A stretch of DNA of 64,000 bases from Georgenia thermotolerans (GCF_009193185.1 NZ_VUKF01000003.1:1-64000); one strand, 5' to 3'; shown: positions 9,430 through 18,105, numbered from the stretch's first letter. The notes: generated by a model from the letters alone, not told the origin. Numbers and translations: made by a program.

Positions 9430-10181
9430 GAGGCATGTCCCATCTGAAGGGTGTCCCACAGCTCGGCGCGCAGCGGGAGGTAGGCCGGGTCGCTGCGCAC
9501 GCTGGCCAGGTCCCGCGGGCGCGGGATGGGGGACCGGACGTCGAGGAGCACGTGGGCCGGCGGACCGCCGAGGACGACGATGCGGTCGGACATGATGATC
9601 GCCTCGTCCAGGTCGTGCGTGACGAGGAGGGCCGTGCGCGTCTCGCGCTCGATGATGCCGAGGACCTCCTTCTGCATCACCTCGCGGGTGATGGCGTCGA
9701 CGGCGCTGAGCGGCTCGTCGAGGAGGAGCAGCTCCGGCTCGAGGCACAGCGCGCGGGCGATGCCCACGCGCTGCTTCATGCCGCCGGAGAGCTGGTAGGG
9801 GTACTTCTTGCGGGCCGCGGAGAGGTTCATGACCTCGAGGAGCTCGTCGACCCGGTCGTGCCGGTCGGTGCGTCCCTGCACGGCGAGCCCGTAGCGGATG
9901 TTGTCCTCGACGGTCTTCCAGGGGAACAGGCCGAAGTGCTGGAACACCATGGCTACCCGCGGCTCGGGCGTGCGCAACGGCGTGCCGTGGAGCTGCATGC
10001 CGCCGATCTCGGCCTGCGGGAGCAGACCGCCGATCGAGCGGAGCAGGGTGGTCTTGCCGCACCCCGAGGTGCCGACGATGCTGACGAACTCGTCGTCGTC
10101 GACGACCAGGGAGAGCCCGTCGATGATGGTGTTCTGCCGGAACTGGACTCGGACGTTGTCGACTTCCAGGCTGCGGGTCAA
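9426..10181 (-). CDS. ABC transporter ATP-binding protein (SsuB/TauB type)
   Basis: A 251-residue ATPase energising the adjacent permease. Walker A GTSGCGKTT is at residues 37-45, the Q-loop at VFQHFGLFPW, the signature LSGGMKQRVGIARAL at about 131-145, Walker B LLLLDE at 151-156 and the H-loop at TH in LLVTHDLDEA. The start is TTG; a GGGAG eight bases upstream supports it and no ATG or GTG is in frame nearby. It is the first gene of the leftward operon. A TTGACA-16-TACCGT promoter followed by a LacI-type operator lies about 75-100 bases upstream (see 10231-10284). Confidence 0.93.
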   Translation of the reverse strand: MTRSLEVDNVRVQFRQNTIIDGLSLVVDDDEFVSIVGTSGCGKTTLLRSIGGLLPQAEIGGMQLHGTPLRTPEPRVAMVFQHFGLFPWKTVEDNIRYGLAVQGRTDRHDRVDELLEVMNLSAARKKYPYQLSGGMKQRVGIARALCLEPELLLLDEPLSAVDAITREVMQKEVLGIIERETRTALLVTHDLDEAIIMSDRIVVLGGPPAHVLLDVRSPIPRPRDLASVRSDPAYLPLRAELWDTLQMGHAS

Positions 10182-10230
10182 GGGTCACGCTCCCGGTGCT
10201 CTCGGCGGCAACGACGCCGTCCGCCATAGG

Positions 10231-10284
10231 AACCGTTTTCTGTATCCGTTTACAGAACGGTACTCACGGGTCATGCTGTGTCAA
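10231..10284 (-). promoter_or_regulatory. Promoter plus LacI-type operator of the transport/kinase operon
   Basis: Read on the minus strand: TTGACA (10284-10279), 16 bases, TACCGT (10262-10257), then immediately an operator region. The operator holds the dyad CTGTA-N6-TACAG (10240-10255) with a central CG, and the adjoining GAAAACGGTT (10240-10231). The same GAAAACGGTT element recurs at 11423-11432, just downstream of the lacI promoter. Placement at the transcription start suits repression by roadblock. Motif matches are read directly; binding by the neighbouring LacI protein is inference. Confidence 0.7.
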
Positions 10285-10316
10285 GAGGTTCGTCGACACC
10301 CGAAGGGGAGGGTCGC

Positions 10317-10358
10317 ATGGGCTGCGGCGCGCGGGCTCGCGGGACGGCGGGCCGGTGA
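10317..10358 (+). CDS. 13-codon leader ORF overlapping opcA start
   Basis: ATG at 10317 is preceded by a strong ribosome binding site (GGGGAGGG, five to six bases upstream) and encodes MGCGARARGTAGR. Its TGA overlaps the GTG start of the opcA-like gene by four bases (GTGA). The opcA start itself has no convincing Shine-Dalgarno, so its translation may depend on termination of this leader peptide. A real product is unproven; it may be purely regulatory. Confidence 0.45.
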   Translation: MGCGARARGTAGR

Positions 10359-11284
10359 TCGTCCACCTGGCCGGCACCAGGTCGGGCGCCGTCGCGGACC
10401 GGCTGGTGACGCTGCGGGAGGAGGGGGGCGTCACCGCCCTCGGCCGTGTCCTCACCCTCGTCGTGCTCGCCACCGGCGACGGCGAGGCGGAGACCGCCGT
10501 CGCCGCGGCCAACGCGGCCTCTCGTGAGCATCCGTGCCGGATCGTCGTGGTCGTCCCGTCGCCGGGGGAGGCGACCGGGCTGGCGGCGGAGGTGCGCGTC
10601 GGGGCGGACGCCGGCGCCAGCGAGGTCGTCATCCTGCGCCCGGGCGGCGACGCCGGCACCGCGACCGACAGTCTCGTCGTCCCCCTCCTCCTGCCAGACG
10701 TCCCGGTGGTGGTGTGGTGGCCCGGGGAGCCACCGGCCGCGCCCGCCGCCGACCCGGTCGGGGCGATGGCGCAGCGCCGCATCACCGACGCGCTCGCCTG
10801 TCCGGACCCGCCGGCCACCGTCCGGCGGCTGCGCGCGGGGTACGCCCCGGGCGACACAGACCTGTCGTGGGCGCGGAGCACGCCGTGGCGGGCCCGGCTG
10901 GCCGCGGCGCTCGACGAGCCACCGCACGATCCGGTGCTGGCGGCGACGGTGGTCGGCCCACGGTGGCGCACCCCGGTGGAGCTGCTCGCGGGCTGGCTCG
11001 CCGACCGGCTCGACTGTCCGGTGCGTCTGGTGCCGGCATCCTCGGGGGTCATCACGCAGGTGCGGCTGGAGCGCCCCGGCGGCGCGGTGACCCTCGCGCG
11101 TGAGCCGGACGCCCAGGAGGCGCGCCTGTCCCTGCCCGGCATGCCCGACCGGTTCGTCAGCCTCCCCGTCCGCACCCTCGAGGACTGCCTCCGGGAGGAG
11201 CTCCGCGGGCTGGCGCCCGACGAGACCTACGGGCAGGCCCTGACCCGCGGGCTCGCCCTGCTGCGTGACGGGCGGGCGGCGTGA
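10355..11284 (+). CDS. opcA: OpcA-like glucose-6-phosphate dehydrogenase assembly protein
   Basis: A 309-residue protein resembling OpcA, the subunit that activates or assembles glucose-6-phosphate dehydrogenase in cyanobacteria and actinobacteria. The N-terminus VIVHLAGTRSGAVADRLVTLREE aligns with the family start, and the diagnostic central PDVPVVVWWPGEPP is present. opcA normally lies between zwf and pgl; neither is in this window. Here it sits between the two arms of a LacI-controlled sugar-acid cluster, so it is either a second copy or a repurposed paralog. GTG at 10355 is chosen from family alignment. The last codons fall inside a 16-bp tandem repeat. Confidence 0.8.
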   Translation: MIVHLAGTRSGAVADRLVTLREEGGVTALGRVLTLVVLATGDGEAETAVAAANAASREHPCRIVVVVPSPGEATGLAAEVRVGADAGASEVVILRPGGDAGTATDSLVVPLLLPDVPVVVWWPGEPPAAPAADPVGAMAQRRITDALACPDPPATVRRLRAGYAPGDTDLSWARSTPWRARLAAALDEPPHDPVLAATVVGPRWRTPVELLAGWLADRLDCPVRLVPASSGVITQVRLERPGGAVTLAREPDAQEARLSLPGMPDRFVSLPVRTLEDCLREELRGLAPDETYGQALTRGLALLRDGRAA

Positions 11285-11311
11285 CGGGCGGGCGGCGTGA
11301 CGGGCGGGCGG
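11264..11311. repeat. Three perfect 16-bp tandem copies at the opcA 3' end
   Basis: The unit CGTGACGGGCGGGCGG occurs three times without interruption (11264-11279, 11280-11295, 11296-11311). The first copy encodes the end of the opcA-like protein and the second supplies its stop codon. Replication slippage at a gene end is the simplest origin. The run is not an evident hairpin terminator. Confidence 0.85.
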
Positions 11312-11390
11312 GGTCACGGGCGCCGTGGCGTGCGGGCGCCGTGCCGGCGGTGGCGGCGACCGCGCCCGCCTCCACTCTGCGACAGGTGTC

Positions 11391-11436
11391 TTGACACCGT
11401 CACCCCGCCCGTCTACGTTCTAGAAAACGGTTACAG
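11391..11436 (+). promoter_or_regulatory. lacI promoter with overlapping LacI-type operator
   Basis: TTGACA (11391-11396), a 17-base spacer and TACGTT (11414-11419) form a near-consensus promoter. Directly at the expected start lies TAGAAAACGGTTACAG (11421-11436), sharing GAAAACGGTT with the operator of the divergent transport operon. This suggests negative autoregulation and coordinated control of both arms. A second GGTTACA at 11442-11448 precedes the ATG at 11450. Confidence 0.72.
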
Positions 11437-11449
11437 AGAAGGGTTACAC

Positions 11450-12475
11450 ATGAGCGCCACCATCCGGGACGTCGCCGCGGCGGCGGGAGTGTCGGTCGCG
11501 ACCGTCTCCCGCGTCACGACCGCCTCCGGCTACCCGGTGGGGGCCGAGACGCGAGCCCGGGTGCTGGCCGCGATCGAGGAGCTCAACTACCGGCCCAACG
11601 CGCTCGCCAGCGGTCTGAACCAGAAGAACAGCCGCCTGGTCGGGGTCGTCGCCCCCGACCTGGCCAACGCCTACTACCCGGAGGTCACCCGCGGGATCGA
11701 GGACGTCGCCAACGAGCACGGCTACCAGGTGCTCTTCTGCAGCACCGACCGGGACCGCGGCAAGGCGGCCGCCTACATCGACGCGCTGCTCCAGAAGCGC
11801 GTCGCCGGGCTGGCGGTCGTCGGCGGCGGCCCCGAGGTGAACCTGCAGCCGCGGGACGTCGCCGGGTACGGCGCATCGGTGGTCTACATCGGGCGGCCCT
11901 CGGAGAAGTTCTCGACCGTGCGCGCCGAGAACGGCCGGGCCGCCGCCGCCATGACGCAGCACCTGCTCGACCTGGGCCACACCGACATCGCGTTCGTCTC
12001 CGGGGCGGACAGCTCCGCCGCCACCGTCGAGCGGCTGCGCGGCTACCGGCGGGCGCTCAAGGACAACGGCCTGGCCGCTCGCCCCGAGCGCGTTCTGGCC
12101 GGGGACTACACCGAGGCGGGGGGATACGCCGCCGCCCGGGCGCTGATGGAGCGTGAGGACCGGCCGACGGCGCTCTTCGCCGCCAACGACCGGATGGCGA
12201 TCGGGGCCATGGCGGCGATGGCGGACCTGGGCCTGCGGGTGCCGGAGGACGTCGCCGTCGTCGGCTTCGACGACGTGCCGATGGCCAGCTACGTCCGGCC
12301 GGCCCTCACGAGCGTGTCCATCTCCGCCCGCCAGCTCGGCGTCGAGGCGATGCGCCTCCTGCTCGCGGGCCCGGACGCCCGCCCGCGGCACGTGCGCGTC
12401 AAGACCCGGCTGGTGGTCCGGGCCAGCTGCGGCGCCCACGCCCCGCAGCGCGCCACCACCGCATCCCACCCCTGA
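11450..12475 (+). CDS. LacI family transcriptional regulator
   Basis: A 341-residue repressor of the LacI/GalR family. The N-terminal helix-turn-helix is clear ([19 protein letters not shown]), with the hinge helix RPNALASGL near residue 57. It is followed by a periplasmic-binding-protein-like sensor domain with [20 protein letters not shown] near the end. It is the first gene of the rightward arm and its promoter carries an operator-like dyad. The effector is probably a sugar acid or intermediate of the pathway encoded around it. Expected targets are its own promoter and the transport/kinase promoter at 10231-10284. Confidence 0.93.
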   Translation: MSATIRDVAAAAGVSVATVSRVTTASGYPVGAETRARVLAAIEELNYRPNALASGLNQKNSRLVGVVAPDLANAYYPEVTRGIEDVANEHGYQVLFCSTDRDRGKAAAYIDALLQKRVAGLAVVGGGPEVNLQPRDVAGYGASVVYIGRPSEKFSTVRAENGRAAAAMTQHLLDLGHTDIAFVSGADSSAATVERLRGYRRALKDNGLAARPERVLAGDYTEAGGYAAARALMEREDRPTALFAANDRMAIGAMAAMADLGLRVPEDVAVVGFDDVPMASYVRPALTSVSISARQLGVEAMRLLLAGPDARPRHVRVKTRLVVRASCGAHAPQRATTASHP

Positions 12476-12630
12476 GGAGAGGTCCCACCACGGCGCCACC
12501 GACGACACATCCCCACCGTCACCGACACAGACCCGTCGCGCCTCACCCGCACCGCCGCTGGCGGCACGGCCCAGCCGGCGCACCATCGACCGCTTGTCAG
12601 TCAACGAGGACAGTTCACAGGGAGAAAGTC

Positions 12631-13527
12631 ATGGCCATCAAGGACTACGTCAAGAACGACGCCACCCGCGAGCGGAAGCACAACATCCTCGGCATGTCCT
12701 TCGCCGAGGTGCAGGAGCGGCTCCAGGAGCCGGGGCAGGACACCATCCTCGTGCCCATGGGCAGCACCGAGAAGCACGGCGCCCACATCCCGCTCGGGAC
12801 GGACAGCTACGTCACGATGGAGGTCGTCGAGCGCGCCGCGCAGGCCATGGACGTGCTCTTCACCCCCCTCGAGCCGTTCGGCTACTCGCCCCACCACATG
12901 GGCCGCAACGAGGAGGGGGCCGGCACGGTCACCCTGCGCGCGGAGACGTACCGCCGCGTGCTGCACGACGTCGCCCGGAGCCTGATCTACCACGGCTTCA
13001 CACGGATCATCTTCGTGAGCCACCACGGGTCGAACACCAAGCCGATCGACGAGGTGATGCGCGAGCTGCGGTACAAGACCGGCGCCTACATCTCCTTCTA
13101 CAAGACGCCCACCGAGCGCGAGGCCACCGTGGTCGCGGACCTCTTCGAGAATCCGCCCGAGGAGACGCCGGGGTGGCACTCCAGCGAGCTCGAGACCGCC
13201 ACCCTCATGGCCACCGGGGACGGCCTCGTGAACATGGACCGGGCCGTGGAGGACCGGGCGCACGCCCCGGCCTACATGGGTGCCGCGTTCTCCAAGATCG
13301 ACGGTACGGCGACCGTGAAGTTCCAGAACTCGGAGAACATCTGGGTCCCCATGGACCACCACGAGTACTCCGACACCGCGGTCATCGGCAACCCGTTCCG
13401 GGCGACGAAGGAGAAAGGGCTCGCGATGCTCGACCGGATGGCCGAGCACCTCTCCGCCTACGTCGGCGAGGTGCGCAACTTCGACGTCAAGGTCCACTCC
13501 AGCGACTACCCCGAGCGCGCCTGGTGA
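12631..13527 (+). CDS. Creatininase-family amidohydrolase/lactonase-like protein
   Basis: A 298-residue member of the creatininase family of metal-dependent hydrolases (creatininase, MftE-like peptidases and related amide or lactone hydrolases). Visible metal-site motifs are PMGSTEKHGAHIPLGTD (E and H near residues 47-50), IFVSHHGSN and WHSSELETA (His-Glu). It begins an overlapping run of four catabolic genes and has the ribosome binding site GGGAGAAA. In this context it could open a lactone or amide before oxidation and phosphorylation, but that is inference. The 155 bases between lacI and this gene show no further gene; no strong internal promoter was recognised. Confidence 0.82.
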   Translation: MAIKDYVKNDATRERKHNILGMSFAEVQERLQEPGQDTILVPMGSTEKHGAHIPLGTDSYVTMEVVERAAQAMDVLFTPLEPFGYSPHHMGRNEEGAGTVTLRAETYRRVLHDVARSLIYHGFTRIIFVSHHGSNTKPIDEVMRELRYKTGAYISFYKTPTEREATVVADLFENPPEETPGWHSSELETATLMATGDGLVNMDRAVEDRAHAPAYMGAAFSKIDGTATVKFQNSENIWVPMDHHEYSDTAVIGNPFRATKEKGLAMLDRMAEHLSAYVGEVRNFDVKVHSSDYPERAW

Positions 13528-14213
13528 TGAGCGACCTCGCCACCGCTCAGCTGCAGGGCGTCGACCAGGCCGTGCTGCGCCTCCTGCGCGAGGAGCTCGT
13601 GACCGTCTCGCGACGGGGGTACGAGCGCGGCCTGGTGGCGGGGGTGAGCGGCAACAACAGCGTGCGGATCCCCGGCACGGACCTGGTGCTGATCAAGACC
13701 ACCGGGCAGTGCCAGGGCGACATGGACACCGCCGACACGGTGGTCATGACCCTGGACGGCGAGGTGCTCGAGCCGGGCAGGAAGCCCTCGAAGGAGTGGC
13801 GGTGGCACACCGCCATCTACCGGGTGCGGCCCGACGTCGGTGCCGTGGTGCACCAGCACCCGCCCTACGCGGTCGCCTTCGCCGTCGCCAACCAGGTCCC
13901 GAAGATCGTCCACACGGCCGCCCGCGGTCACGTCCGCCGGGTGGAGATGGTCGAGCTCCTGCCGGCTGGCTCGCCCGAGCTGGCCGAGGTGATCACCCGG
14001 ATGTTCTCCGACGCCGAGCTGCGGGTGGCGCTCATGCGCGAGCACGGCACCATCGCCGTCGGCCCGGACCTGCGCACCGCGTACTTCCGCACCGAGTACC
14101 TCGAGGACAACGCCAAGGTGGCGATCCTCGCCGCGCAGATCGCCGCGATGCCACTCGACGAGCACGTCCACCTCGCGGTGGACCGGGCCCCGCTGGCCGA
14201 GGACGGCGGATGA
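13527..14213 (+). CDS. Class II aldolase/adducin family protein (OtnC/FucA-like)
   Basis: A 228-residue zinc-dependent aldolase-fold protein. Metal-ligand stretches are VVHQHPPYAVA (HxH, residues about 112-114), REHGTIAVG (third His) and an acidic residue in SKEWRWHTAIY. Family members cleave or decarboxylate phosphorylated sugars and sugar acids; with an OtnK-like kinase nearby, 3-oxo-tetronate 4-phosphate decarboxylation to a triose phosphate is the best guess. The ATG overlaps the upstream TGA (TGATG), and the stop overlaps the next ATG (ATGA), so it is translated as part of a tight operon. Confidence 0.86.
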   Translation: MSDLATAQLQGVDQAVLRLLREELVTVSRRGYERGLVAGVSGNNSVRIPGTDLVLIKTTGQCQGDMDTADTVVMTLDGEVLEPGRKPSKEWRWHTAIYRVRPDVGAVVHQHPPYAVAFAVANQVPKIVHTAARGHVRRVEMVELLPAGSPELAEVITRMFSDAELRVALMREHGTIAVGPDLRTAYFRTEYLEDNAKVAILAAQIAAMPLDEHVHLAVDRAPLAEDGG

Positions 14214-15484
14214 CCGTGGAGCCGACGGTCGCCGTCCTCGCCACCCTCGACACCAAGGCCGAGGAGGCACGCTTCCTCGCCCGGCGGATCGCCGAGGAGG
14301 GCGGCCGGGCCCGCGTGATCGACATCGGCCTGGGAGAGGCGGCCGACGACGTCGCCGAGGTCACCGCGCCGGCCGTGGCCGCCACGGTCGGGCACGACGT
14401 CGCCGCCCTCCGCCGCGGCCTGCGCGACGTGGCCATGGCGGCCATGGGCGAGGGAGCCGGCATCCACCTGCGGCGCTGGTACGACGAGGGCCGGCTCGAC
14501 GGCGTGATCGCGGTGGGCGGGAACCAGGGCACCGCGATCGCGGCCATCGCGATGCGGGCCCTGCCCTTCGGCCCGGCCAAGCTCATCGTCTCGACGGTGG
14601 CCTCGGGCAACGTGCGCAGCTACGTCAGGGACCACGACATCGCCATGCAGTTCTCGGTGGCCGACCTCCTGGGTGGGCCCAACCTCGTCACGACCTCCGT
14701 CCTGGACCGGTGCGCCGCGGGCATCGTCGCGATGGCCCGGGCCGCGCGCCGCCAGCCGCGGGCGGCACCCGCCCCGGCGGTGGCGGTCACGGCCTTCGGC
14801 AACACCGAGAAGGCGGTGGTCCGGGCGATCGAGGAGATCCGGGCGAGCGGGCTGGAGACCGTCCCGTTCCACGCCTCGGGGGCGTGCGGGTCGGCGATGG
14901 AGCGCCTGGTGGAGGAGGGGCGCATCCAGGCCGTCCTCGACCTCACGGTCCATGAGGTGCTCGGCGAGCTGCACCCGGACGACATCTACGCCCCGGTCCG
15001 TCCCGGGCGGCTGACCGCCGCCGGGCGGATGGGCATCCCGCAGGTCGTCGCCCCGGGCGGGCTGGAGTACCTCTGCTTCGGGGGCGTCGGGACCATCCCG
15101 GAGCGCTACCGGGGCCGGCCCACCCACATCCACAACCCGTACAACACCAACGTGCGGACGACGGCCGGGGAGCTCGAGGCCGTCGCCGCGCTCATCGCCG
15201 AGCGTCTCAACGCCGCCACCGGCCCGGCGGCCGTCCTCGTCCCGCTGCGCGGGTGGTCCCAGGTGGGCAGCCCGGGCGGGATCCTGCACGACCCGGTCGC
15301 GAACGAGGCCCTGGTCGCCACGCTGCGGGCCCGGCTCCGGCCGGACATCCCGCTGCGGTGCCTGGACCTGGCGATCAACGACGAGGAGTTCGCCGTCACG
15401 GCGGCGCGCACCCTGCTCGGCATGCTGGCCGGCGCGCCCGCGCTGGCCCACCGAACCGCGGGAGAAACCAGGGGGCAACGATGA
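14210..15484 (+). CDS. Tm-1-like ATP-binding domain protein (UPF0261)
   Basis: A 424-residue UPF0261 protein related to the N-terminal domain of tomato Tm-1. The start TVAVLATLDTKAEEARFLARRI is characteristic, followed by the glycine-rich GVIAVGGNQGTAIA and VSTVASGNV stretches and, later, the TIPERYRGRPTHIHNPYNTNVRTT motif. Its bacterial function is not established. It overlaps both neighbours by four bases, so it is an obligate part of the pathway operon rather than a passenger. It may act on a phosphorylated or nucleotide-linked intermediate, but nothing in the sequence fixes the reaction. Confidence 0.85.
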   Translation: MTVEPTVAVLATLDTKAEEARFLARRIAEEGGRARVIDIGLGEAADDVAEVTAPAVAATVGHDVAALRRGLRDVAMAAMGEGAGIHLRRWYDEGRLDGVIAVGGNQGTAIAAIAMRALPFGPAKLIVSTVASGNVRSYVRDHDIAMQFSVADLLGGPNLVTTSVLDRCAAGIVAMARAARRQPRAAPAPAVAVTAFGNTEKAVVRAIEEIRASGLETVPFHASGACGSAMERLVEEGRIQAVLDLTVHEVLGELHPDDIYAPVRPGRLTAAGRMGIPQVVAPGGLEYLCFGGVGTIPERYRGRPTHIHNPYNTNVRTTAGELEAVAALIAERLNAATGPAAVLVPLRGWSQVGSPGGILHDPVANEALVATLRARLRPDIPLRCLDLAINDEEFAVTAARTLLGMLAGAPALAHRTAGETRGQR

Positions 15485-16584
15485 CCACGACGTCCACGAA
15501 CACCGCCGCGCAGGGCGCGGCCGAGATCCCCGAGCGCATGCGCGCCGCCGTCCTCTTCGGGCCCCGCGACATCCGCGTGGTCGACAAGGAGGTGCCGGTC
15601 CCCGGACCGGACGAGGTGCTCGTCAAGGTCGCCATGTGCGGCATGTGTGGGACCGACCTGAAGATCTACGACGGCCACTTCCCCCAGACCCCGCCGTACG
15701 GCCAGTACACCCCGGGCCACGAGTGGACCGGCACCGTCGTCGCCTGCGGGGAGACGGTCGACGAGCTGGCCCCGGGGGACCGGGTGTGCATCGAGGCGCA
15801 CCACGGCTGCGGCCGCTGCGACAACTGCCTCGTGGGCCTGTACACCGCCTGCCTCAACTACGGCGACTGGAAGAAGGGCCACCGCGCCAGCGGCATGACT
15901 GCAGACGGCGGCTTCGCCGAGTACGCGGTCCACAACGTCGCGTCGCTGTACAAGATGCCGGAGAACGTCTCGTTCAAGGACGCCGTGCTCATCACCACCG
16001 CCGGCACCGGCCTGTACGGCCTCGACGCGACCGGCGGGTACATCGCGGGCGACAACGTCGTGATCTTCGGTCCCGGCCCGGTCGGGCTCATGACGGTCCA
16101 GGCCTGCAAGCAGCTCGGCGCCCGGCGCGTCATCCTCGTGGGCACCCGCGCCAGCCGGCTGGAGATGGGGCGCCGGCTCGGCGCCGACCACGTCGTCAAC
16201 GCCCGCGAGGCGGACGTCGTCGCCACCGTCCACGAGCTGACCGGCCGGGGCGCCGACCTCGTGATCGAGACGTCGGGCTCGACGAGCACGCCGCAGCAGT
16301 GCGTCGACGTCGTGCGGCGCGGCGGGAGGATCCTCTTCGTCGCGTTCTACCCCGAACCCGTCACGTTCGACCTCTCCGCCGTCGTGCGCAACGACGTGAC
16401 GATGTACACCACCCGCGGCGAGGGCGGGAACAACGTCAAGCGGGCGGTCGCCCTGGCCGAGATGGGCCGGCTGCGGGGGGAGGAACTCGTCACCCACGAG
16501 TTCCCGCTCGAGGAGATCCAGGAGGCGCTGCGCGTCATGCGCGAGCGCGAGGGGGACCCCCTCAAGGTCGTCATCGCCTTCTAG
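15481..16584 (+). CDS. Zinc-dependent medium-chain alcohol/polyol dehydrogenase
   Basis: A 367-residue MDR-family NAD(P)-dependent dehydrogenase. The catalytic zinc site is visible as CGMCGTD and GHEWTG, and the structural zinc loop as CGRCDNCLVGLYTAC. The nucleotide fold has GPGPVGLMTVQACKQLGA. The profile resembles sorbitol/threonine dehydrogenase-like enzymes acting on secondary alcohols, a plausible oxidation step for a sugar acid or polyol. The start ATG overlaps the preceding stop (ATGA). Its TAG stop shares CTAG (16581-16584) with the stop of the convergent MFS gene. Confidence 0.9.
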   Translation: MTTTSTNTAAQGAAEIPERMRAAVLFGPRDIRVVDKEVPVPGPDEVLVKVAMCGMCGTDLKIYDGHFPQTPPYGQYTPGHEWTGTVVACGETVDELAPGDRVCIEAHHGCGRCDNCLVGLYTACLNYGDWKKGHRASGMTADGGFAEYAVHNVASLYKMPENVSFKDAVLITTAGTGLYGLDATGGYIAGDNVVIFGPGPVGLMTVQACKQLGARRVILVGTRASRLEMGRRLGADHVVNAREADVVATVHELTGRGADLVIETSGSTSTPQQCVDVVRRGGRILFVAFYPEPVTFDLSAVVRNDVTMYTTRGEGGNNVKRAVALAEMGRLRGEELVTHEFPLEEIQEALRVMREREGDPLKVVIAF

Positions 16585-17894
16585 GGCAGCTCCGTGCCCG
16601 GCACCGGCACGGGCCGGTCGTGCACCCGGCCGGTGCCGGCCCGGTAGGCCGCCGCCACCGCGACGTACACGAACGTCAGGACGGCGAACACCGCCGGGGA
16701 CCAGCCGGTGTCCGGCAGCACCGCCGCGGCCAGCGCGGCGGCGCCCACGAAGGCGGCGTTGTAGAGGACGTCGTAGAGGGCGAAGGCGCGGCCGCGGTAG
16801 GCGTCGTCGGTGTCGCGCTGGACGATGGTGTCGACGGCGATCTTCGCGCCCTGCACCCCCAGGCCCATGAGCACCGCGGCGGCCATGATGGCCGCCCGCT
16901 GCGCGGAGAGGGCCAGCAGCGCCTGGCTCACCCCGGCGATCCCCAAGCACACCACGATCCAGGCCGAGGGCCGCATCCGCTCGTGCGCGATCGGCGTGAG
17001 CACGATGGCCAGCCCGTTGCCGGCGAAGGAGACGCCGGTCAGCAGCGCGAACGTCGCCAGCCCGGCCTGGGCGTCCGCCGGGTCCGAGAGGAGGTTGCGC
17101 GACATGAGCAGCAGCGCGATGAAGTTCACGCCGTAGAGGAACCGGTGGACCGCCATGACGCCGAGCGCCATGCCCGGGGTGCGGCGGGCGACGAGGTAGC
17201 GGGCGCCGTCGACCATGTCCCCGGCCGTGGCCCGCACGTCGCGCCACAGCCGGCCCGGGCCCGAGCGGTGCGCCGGCCCGAGCTGATCCCGCCCGAGGCG
17301 CAGCGCCAGCAGGGAGGCGGCGCCGAAGAGCAGCGCCGCGGTGGCGAGCACCACGCCGTCCTTGACCGGCCCGGCGGGGGCCAGGAGGTTGATGACGAAC
17401 CCCAGCGCCCCGCCGACGACCGCCGAGACCGCGCCCAGGGTCGGGGTGAGGGTGTTGGCCATGAGCAGCAGGTCCGCGGGCACCACCCGGGGCAGGCCGG
17501 CCGAGAGCGCGGACAGCAGGAACCGGTTGACGCCGAGCGTGACCAGGGCGAGCACGTAGACCGGCAGGCCGACCCCCACGGTCGCCATGAGCGCCGCGAG
17601 CACGAGCCCGAGCACCACCCGCAGCGCGTTGCCGAGGAAGAGCACCTGCCGGCGGCGCCACCGGTCCAGCAGCGGCCCGGCGAAGGGGCCCACCACGGTG
17701 AAGGGCAGCAGCAGCACGGCGAACGCGGCGGCGACGCTGGCCGCCGTCGCCATGTTCTGGGGGTTGAAGAAGAACAAGGTGGCCAGACCCACCTGGAACA
17801 TCCCGTCCCCGCACTGGGAGACCAGGCGGACCGTGAACAGCTTGCGGAAGTCGCGATGGACGGCGACCGTGCGCAGGTCGGACAGGACGCTCAT
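16581..17894 (-). CDS. MFS transporter
   Basis: A 437-residue major facilitator with about 12 hydrophobic helices. The N-terminal RDFRKLFTVRLVSQCGDGMFQVGLA and the LLDRWRRRQVLFLGN loop resemble the MFS_3/enterobactin-exporter-like drug/effector efflux group. A transporter of this type is common between the CCA enzyme and ino1 in related actinomycetes, so I treat it as backbone rather than as part of the sugar-acid operon, which converges on it with a shared CTAG stop. Substrate unknown. Confidence 0.88.
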   Translation of the reverse strand: MSVLSDLRTVAVHRDFRKLFTVRLVSQCGDGMFQVGLATLFFFNPQNMATAASVAAAFAVLLLPFTVVGPFAGPLLDRWRRRQVLFLGNALRVVLGLVLAALMATVGVGLPVYVLALVTLGVNRFLLSALSAGLPRVVPADLLLMANTLTPTLGAVSAVVGGALGFVINLLAPAGPVKDGVVLATAALLFGAASLLALRLGRDQLGPAHRSGPGRLWRDVRATAGDMVDGARYLVARRTPGMALGVMAVHRFLYGVNFIALLLMSRNLLSDPADAQAGLATFALLTGVSFAGNGLAIVLTPIAHERMRPSAWIVVCLGIAGVSQALLALSAQRAAIMAAAVLMGLGVQGAKIAVDTIVQRDTDDAYRGRAFALYDVLYNAAFVGAAALAAAVLPDTGWSPAVFAVLTFVYVAVAAAYRAGTGRVHDRPVPVPGTELP

Positions 17895-18105
17895 CGGCGC
17901 GCGGCGGGGATCGGCACCGCTGCAGGCTATCCGACGGTGTGCCGCCCGCCGCCGCCGCGGCCCAGCGGCTCTTCGGGCGCACTCCGGGCACGCGTCATGC
18001 GCCCGTGGCGCGCGCCGCGGGCCACGCGCCCGCGCGTCTTGTGCCAGGGGGCGGCTGGGACCGACGGCCTGGCCACGCGTCACGCTCGGGGGCCACCATG
18101 GATAG

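Noticed and set aside
15106-17991. A 961-codon minus-strand frame across the dehydrogenase and MFS genes.
   Set aside because: It runs in shadow frames of two recognised genes and shows no domain.
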